Below, piece by piece: positions 6,959 to 11,303 of a DNA stretch of 11,303 nt (position 1 is the first letter of the stretch; each line of letters begins with the position of its first letter). This DNA comes from Bacteroidota bacterium (lineage in GTDB: Bacteria > Bacteroidota > Bacteroidia > Bacteroidales > UBA1402). The stretch is taken from NCBI GenBank assembly GCA_030706285.1, contig JAUZOU010000061.1, forward strand, positions 1 through 11,303, given 5' to 3'. The translations under genes and the position numbers were made by a program. The notes below the pieces were generated by a model that did not search any database, was not told the origin of the DNA, and saw only the letters and a program-made list of their open reading frames with translations.

Positions 6959-6988
6959 TCAGCGCTTTTTCATAAAATAAGACCTGCG

Positions 6989-7030
6989 AGAGGTTACCTG
7001 AAGTGAAGACGGGTGACCTCTTTTGTTTTT
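6989..7030 (+). terminator. Intrinsic terminator after guaB
   Basis: GAGGTTACC (6990-6998) pairs with GGTGACCTC (7012-7020) with one G-T wobble, extendable by A6989-T7021. TTTTGTTTTT follows at 7021-7030. It is about 30 nt after the guaB stop and lies between two convergent genes. On the minus strand no T-run follows the stem, so it mainly serves guaB. Confidence 0.75.
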
Positions 7031-7041
7031 GATGCTACCTT

Positions 7042-8961
7042 TTATTGGTTTTCCTGATTATACGGTATTGTAAAATAGAACGTCGAGCCCTTTCCATATT
7101 CGGACTCCACCCATATTTTTCCATGTAACAGCTCGACAAATCCTTTTGAAATGGAAAGTCCCAATCCTGTACCTCCAAAATTTTCCTGTATGGAAACGTC
7201 AGCTTGGCTAAAGCGCTTGAAAATTGTTTCCATGGCAGTTGGTTTAATACCGATGCCATTATCCGATACATAAAACTCCAGCACCTCTTTTTTTAGGTTG
7301 TATCCAAATTCAACCGAACCTTTCTGCGTAAATTTGAGGGCATTGGAAATCAAATTGGACAAGATCTGTGTCAGTTTTGTCTTATCCGACAGGATAGTCG
7401 ACTGGGCATCATCAAGTGACATCCTGACTTTAAGATCCACTTGTCTGCCAACAAGTTCCTGATTGAATTGAGCGAGTAGTTCTTTCAGGATGTTGTTAAT
7501 ACAAAGGTTCGATAAATTGACAGTAACCTGATGGGTCTCAAGAGAGGAAATAGTCAGTATATCGGTTACAATTGAAAGTAATTGCTGGCTGCTGCTTTGA
7601 ATGATTGAGACGTAGCTGTCCCGTTCTTCTTCTGTCAGATCCGGGCTGGACAAGAATTCAGAAAATCCACAGATAGAATTCATCGGGGTTCTGATTTCAT
7701 GGGAAATATTTTGAAGAAAGGCTGTTTTTAGCCGGTCACTTTCTTCTGCTTTTTCTTTAGCAATGTTCAGCTCTTTTTCATACATCTTGATGGTGGTAAT
7801 ATCTGTAATAGTCCCGACATAACCAAGCAAGTTGCCATGATCATCGATTTCAGGAACAGCCTCCCCTAATACCCATCTGATACTTCCGTCTGAGTGCAGG
7901 AACCGATAGGCATCCAACGAACTTTCTTTCATTTTGTGAGCCAACTCCCAGCCGTTGGCCGTTTGCTGTTTATCTTCCGGATGTACAGCTTTCAGCCAGC
8001 CATAACCTAACGCTTCGGTATAAGAAATGCCTGACATAGCACACCAGGCAGGATTGACATAGGTAGTAGAGCCTTTTGTGTCAGTCAGAAACACACCGAC
8101 TGGTGCATTGTTTACCAAGGTTTCATATTTAACATGACTTTGCTGGATAGCATTGTCCGCTTCTTTTTTGACAAGCTCCTGCTCTTTTTTAGCTATCTCG
8201 AATTTCTGCCGGTAGGAAAGAGAATAATAAATGCCGTTTATGGTTGGTTGGTCGGACGTGTATGCTTCTTTATCAATCAATTTAAGATAGAGGTAAAAAA
8301 TTAGACTGAAAATGAGTGCCGCTATATTCTCTGATATCAATCCGGAGACAATCGTCGCAGAAACTGAATTCGTTTTCCAGAATTCAGTCAGTGGAAAAAT
8401 GACTGCTTCAAAACTTAAAACAATGGCCATGGTAACATAGATCCGTATAAACAGACTTGGAAATATCCGGATGATAAAATCATAAATCAGAATGATGAAA
8501 ACCGTAGCGATAATTAACGTGACGGTACTGACAACAAGGAACCAGGCACTATAGTTCAATAAGCGTATCGAGACGTTATAAGGATTCTGAATTTCTCCAG
8601 TATCAATAATCCAGCCGAACAAACATAAGACGGCAGCCATCATAATCGTTGAGATAAAAATGGCATATATGATTTTTCTGGTCTCAGAGGTATCTTCTTT
8701 AATGTACACCAGTAAAATGGCAAACAACGATGCCGGAAACAAAATGGAAGCACCTGGAGAATACTGAATGGACGGCATGATCGGAATGTATATGGTCGCC
8801 GTTAGAAAAGCCTGTAAAAACTGAAAAAGGCCAAGTGCTGCGTATAACAGTCCAAGGCCCATCTTTGAACGCATCCGGAATAGCGTCAGGATGATCGTAG
8901 CTATTAGCAGGCATTGAATAAAAAATAGTAATAAGTGGTAGTATGGAGCCGTTTCCATCAT
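7042..8961 (-). CDS. Membrane-bound PAS sensor histidine kinase
   Basis: The 639-residue protein has an N-terminal membrane module with about six or seven hydrophobic segments (roughly 9-28, 36-58, 71-88, 97-120, 138-165, 171-192, 205-228), a coiled linker (about 250-275), a PAS domain (about 276-390, ending GYVGTITDIT), and a HisKA domain with phosphoacceptor H421 in SHEIRTP. The HATPase_c domain has the N box NLISNALKF (536-544), the G1 box DNGIG (567-571), the F box FKRFSQ (581-586) and the G2 box GGTGLGL (596-602). All catalytic motifs are intact. There is no receiver domain and no adjacent response regulator, so its partner is elsewhere. The membrane part is an integral sensor without a large periplasmic loop; SLFAILLVYIKED (78-90) recalls VUT-type membrane domains, which is tentative. 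ATG codons at 8961 and 8958 are both possible. The signal is unknown. Confidence 0.93.
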   Translation of the reverse strand: MMETAPYYHLLLFFIQCLLIATIILTLFRMRSKMGLGLLYAALGLFQFLQAFLTATIYIPIMPSIQYSPGASILFPASLFAILLVYIKEDTSETRKIIYAIFISTIMMAAVLCLFGWIIDTGEIQNPYNVSIRLLNYSAWFLVVSTVTLIIATVFIILIYDFIIRIFPSLFIRIYVTMAIVLSFEAVIFPLTEFWKTNSVSATIVSGLISENIAALIFSLIFYLYLKLIDKEAYTSDQPTINGIYYSLSYRQKFEIAKKEQELVKKEADNAIQQSHVKYETLVNNAPVGVFLTDTKGSTTYVNPAWCAMSGISYTEALGYGWLKAVHPEDKQQTANGWELAHKMKESSLDAYRFLHSDGSIRWVLGEAVPEIDDHGNLLGYVGTITDITTIKMYEKELNIAKEKAEESDRLKTAFLQNISHEIRTPMNSICGFSEFLSSPDLTEEERDSYVSIIQSSSQQLLSIVTDILTISSLETHQVTVNLSNLCINNILKELLAQFNQELVGRQVDLKVRMSLDDAQSTILSDKTKLTQILSNLISNALKFTQKGSVEFGYNLKKEVLEFYVSDNGIGIKPTAMETIFKRFSQADVSIQENFGGTGLGLSISKGFVELLHGKIWVESEYGKGSTFYFTIPYNQENQ

Positions 8962-9287
8962 TCAAGATAAGCTGAGTGGTTTAACGAAACGACAAGTTAC
9001 ATTATTTATCCTATCTTAAGATGAAATAAATACCAATGCTTGTGCCATCTCTGGTTTCAAAATTAGTAAAATAAAACAGTTGCACGACTTTTTATACATT
9101 TTTTTGCAAACAGCTGTTAAAATTGCTATAAATATGCAGATTTAAAGGCTGTTAAAACGAATCGAATCATCGTTTCAAGCCACTGTTTTATTCATTATGC
9201 CGGAAAACGGTTGTTTCATAAGCATTCGTTTTTTCAATTCGGACATTTATTTGTACTTTCGACGCTGTTATAGTAAGATAAGTTAGA
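8962..9287. other. Divergent intergenic region, kinase / sulfatase-family gene
   Basis: These 326 bp separate two divergent genes and hold no credible coding frame. Toward the kinase, TAATTTTG on the minus strand (9065-9058) is an exact -7 element but lacks a matching -33. Toward the transferase a promoter lies at 9231-9261. Between them are a perfect 10-bp palindrome AACAGCTGTT (9109-9118), a direct repeat GCTGTTAAAA (9113-9122 and 9148-9157), and an inverted repeat AAACGA (9155-9160) / TCGTTT (9170-9175). ATCTTAAGAT (9013-9022) is a further perfect palindrome. Any of these may be operators; in AT-rich DNA some are expected by chance. Confidence 0.5.
9231..9261 (+). promoter_or_regulatory. 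Candidate promoter of the LTA-synthase-like gene
   Basis: TTTT (9231-9234), 19 bp, then TACTTTCG (9254-9261) matches TTTG / TAnnTTTG with one mismatch in each element. The predicted start is near 9268, about 20 nt before the ATG at 9288. Confidence 0.45.
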
Positions 9288-11123
9288 ATGAAACGTACAC
9301 TACTGTTTTTCCTGAAATATTTCATTTTTTGGTATGGCTATTTTGTCTTTTTCAGGATTCTTTTTCTGATGTTCAATATCGGCCAGACGGTAACGTTATC
9401 CGGGAGTGATCTGGTAAAGACGTTCCTGTACGGATCCAGAATGGATCTATCTGCTGCCGGTTATCTGACTGGTATCCCAGGGGTGTTGCTGATCTTGACG
9501 TTTTTGATCAAACCAGGTTCAGTTGCGAAAATTATCCGCTGGTATACCTTTATTTTATTGATCGTCAATTCGTTTTTAGGCTCTCTGGATTGGGCATTGT
9601 ATCCAGCTTGGGGTACCAGGCTGAATGCTCAGATTATTCCCTATCTGAGCCACCCGGCAGAAATGGCAAATTGTTTGACCATATGGCAATTGATGGCATT
9701 TTTGTTGATTTGCGCGGGTGTCGTTTGGTTCAGTGACTGGATTTACCGGAAATGGTTTGACCAACATTTCAAAGACACGCCAAAGGCCCATTGGGCAATA
9801 GCTCCTGTTATGATGTTGCTTACAGGTGCGCTTATATTGCCGATCCGAAGTGGTATCAACACCTCTCCTCTTAATTTCAGCAGTGTTTATTTCAGCAAGA
9901 AACTATATGCCAATCACAGTGCATATAATTTTTTCTGGTCTTTTAATTATGCCTTATTGCACAGGGAACTGACAAAAAATCCGGTGCCCTATTTTGATAA
10001 GACTACCTGCCAAAACAATCTGAAAGGGGTAGACACCTGGGATCAGGAAACAGTTCCGTGTCATTTGAAAAGTCCTGATGGCAAACAAATCAATGTCATC
10101 ATGATCATCGTCGAATCATTTTCCAGCAATGTGGTTGGCAGGCAAGGGGGAACACCAGGAATAACGCCTTGTTTTGATAAATTATGTGATGACGGCATTT
10201 TATTTTCGTCATTTTATGCGACGGGGAATCGTTCTGATAAAGGGCTTTCAGCGTTGTTGGGCGGATATCCGGCACTGATTAAAGCTGTTTCCCTGCTACA
10301 ATATCCGGAAAAGATCAAAACGGTCAAGTTTTTGCCGGCTTATATGGGGGATCTCGGATATGATCTTTCTTTCCATTATGGAGGTGACATCGATTTCTTC
10401 AATACAAGCATGTTCCTGACTCAATCAGGCGTAACTAAACAAATTTCGAACAAGAATTTTCCCATGAAGCTTTCAACAATGCAAAAATGGGGCGTTCCGG
10501 ACCAATACCTCTATGATCGATTACTAAAAGACCTTCCGGCCATGAAACGTCCTTTTTTCAGCATGTTATACACCATCAGCAGTCATGAGCCGTTTGATGT
10601 ACCCTATCCTGAGCATTTCAAGGACAAGTATGAAAACGGGGTTTCTTATGCCGACTGGTGCCTCGGAAATTTTATGAAGAAACTTAAGGCCTCCCCTTAT
10701 TGGAAAAACACGCTGGTCATTATAACTGGCGATCATGGAGCCATGTATGGCAAACGCTATACCTCAGAAGATCCGGCTGCCTTTCATACGCCAATGTTGT
10801 GGACAGGAGGAGTTGTCGATACGACCTTCACCTGCCGGAATATCTGCATGCAGACAGACCTTGGACCAACCTTAATCCAGCAACTTGGCCATAGACCGGC
10901 ACCATCCTATTTTTCAAAAAATATGTTTGGAAAGCATCAGTTTGCCATTTACCTGCGTGATGAAGGCTTTGGATTTCTATCTCCGGAAGTAGGCTTTTAC
11001 CGCAATTTTGAATCAGGTAAGCAAACCTTCTTCTACGGAAAAGACAATACCGCAAAAGACTCTTTGGACCGTTTTTCAAAATCATTTGTCGAATATTTGC
11101 ACGAAGATTTCTTAAAGCGATAA
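9288..11123 (+). CDS. LTA-synthase-like membrane sulfatase-family phosphotransferase
   Basis: The 611-residue protein has about five N-terminal membrane segments (roughly 6-29, 57-75, 83-104, 132-151, 169-187) and a large extracytoplasmic sulfatase-fold domain (about 265-535). Family members such as LtaS, OpgB and related enzymes move phosphoglycerol or phosphoethanolamine from lipids onto polymers or glycans. Visible active-site elements are VESF (275-278) with metal ligand E276, the nucleophile loop ATGNRSDKG (311-319), SSHEPF (431-436) with H433, the metal pair GDHG (481-484; D482, H483), and FHTP (499-502). The nucleophile position appears to be S316 rather than the usual Thr, although alignment of this loop is uncertain. 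A Gram-negative organism has no lipoteichoic acid, so the substrate is probably a periplasmic or surface glycan or lipid. It is transcribed alone, divergently from the histidine kinase. No Shine-Dalgarno is evident. Confidence 0.88.
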   Translation: MKRTLLFFLKYFIFWYGYFVFFRILFLMFNIGQTVTLSGSDLVKTFLYGSRMDLSAAGYLTGIPGVLLILTFLIKPGSVAKIIRWYTFILLIVNSFLGSLDWALYPAWGTRLNAQIIPYLSHPAEMANCLTIWQLMAFLLICAGVVWFSDWIYRKWFDQHFKDTPKAHWAIAPVMMLLTGALILPIRSGINTSPLNFSSVYFSKKLYANHSAYNFFWSFNYALLHRELTKNPVPYFDKTTCQNNLKGVDTWDQETVPCHLKSPDGKQINVIMIIVESFSSNVVGRQGGTPGITPCFDKLCDDGILFSSFYATGNRSDKGLSALLGGYPALIKAVSLLQYPEKIKTVKFLPAYMGDLGYDLSFHYGGDIDFFNTSMFLTQSGVTKQISNKNFPMKLSTMQKWGVPDQYLYDRLLKDLPAMKRPFFSMLYTISSHEPFDVPYPEHFKDKYENGVSYADWCLGNFMKKLKASPYWKNTLVIITGDHGAMYGKRYTSEDPAAFHTPMLWTGGVVDTTFTCRNICMQTDLGPTLIQQLGHRPAPSYFSKNMFGKHQFAIYLRDEGFGFLSPEVGFYRNFESGKQTFFYGKDNTAKDSLDRFSKSFVEYLHEDFLKR

Positions 11124-11176
11124 ACAGGCCGTTAGCGCCGATCATTTGTAACAATGACTGCGATCGACAGATTGCC

Positions 11177-11222
11177 ATAAAAAACAGGCCATTCATATTA
11201 AAGTGAATGGCCTGTTTTTTAT
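11177..11222. terminator. Bidirectional intrinsic terminator, perfect 19-bp stem
   Basis: Positions 11177-11195 and 11204-11222 are perfectly complementary over 19 bp, with the core CAGGCCATTCA and an eight-base loop. The left arm contains A6 and the right arm T6, so either strand ends in a T-run. It sits between convergent genes, about 55 nt after the transferase stop and 18 nt after the stop of the minus-strand gene, and probably serves both. Confidence 0.85.
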
Positions 11223-11240
11223 GGAGTTGCTTGATTCGGT

Positions 11241-11303
11241 TCAACCCTTGATATAGGTGACCAGCCAATCTCCTACTTCATTGGTCGTACGGGCTTTTTG
11301 ACC
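11241..11303 (-). CDS. C-terminal fragment of an unidentified gene, cut by window edge
   Basis: The last 20 codons of an open minus-strand frame end in TGA at 11243-11241 and read GQKARTTNEVGDWLVTYIKG. The evidence that it is real is indirect: the frame is open to the edge, the terminator at 11177-11222 lies right after the stop in the correct orientation, and the residue composition looks globular. The TTNEVGDWL stretch faintly recalls the C-terminal end of the isopropylmalate/isocitrate dehydrogenase family, but 20 residues are too few to assign a function. Confidence 0.55.
   Translation of the reverse strand, partial: GQKARTTNEVGDWLVTYIKG

Noticed and set aside
10828..11268. Minus-strand open frame of 146 codons across the end of the transferase gene
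   Set aside because: It overlaps the conserved C-terminal part of the transferase, crosses the bidirectional terminator, and has no recognisable domain.
1..11303. CRISPR arrays, tRNA or rRNA genes, insertion sequences, phage or defence genes
   Set aside because: I looked for them and saw no regular repeats, cloverleaf sequences, transposase or integrase motifs, or defence-associated domains.

Overview
The window looks like chromosome of a Bacteroidetes bacterium, probably order Bacteroidales. Several upstream regions carry the Bacteroidetes sigma pattern (TTTG, about 20 bp, TAnnTTTG), most starts lack a clear Shine-Dalgarno, and the gene content fits: bacterial GlnRS, a Tyr/His-rich lipoprotein, an LTA-synthase-like sulfatase and a PAS histidine kinase. 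I see no transposase, integrase, CRISPR array, rRNA or tRNA. Most of the DNA is ordinary core-genome sequence.

Layout. Positions 1-3800 hold a minus-strand operon, glnS - TPR protein - aroE. It reads from a near-consensus promoter at 3847-3878; aroE runs off the left edge and its start overlaps the TPR stop by 4 nt. The 3801-4381 gap holds this promoter, an AT-rich hairpin with a T12 run, a promoter-plus-terminator unit that could make a small RNA of about 90 nt, and an 8-bp inverted repeat before a plus-strand lipoprotein gene (4382-5281), which ends in its own terminator. Next on the plus strand is an IMP dehydrogenase (5456-6958) closely resembling, from memory, the trichomonad-type enzyme. 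A convergent minus-strand membrane histidine kinase (7042-8961) follows. A 326-bp divergent region separates it from a plus-strand LTA-synthase-like phosphotransferase (9288-11123). A perfect 19-bp terminator separates that gene from the last 20 codons of an unidentified minus-strand gene at the right edge.

How the genes fit together. glnS, aroE and guaB are housekeeping genes for tRNA charging, aromatic amino acid synthesis and guanine nucleotide synthesis. The lipoprotein, kinase and sulfatase-family enzyme all point to the cell envelope. The kinase and the transferase are divergently transcribed from one shared region, so co-regulation is possible but unproven. I found no clear new multi-gene system. 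The best candidates for something undescribed are the putative small RNA or attenuator at 4088-4215 and the uncharacterised lipoprotein downstream of it.
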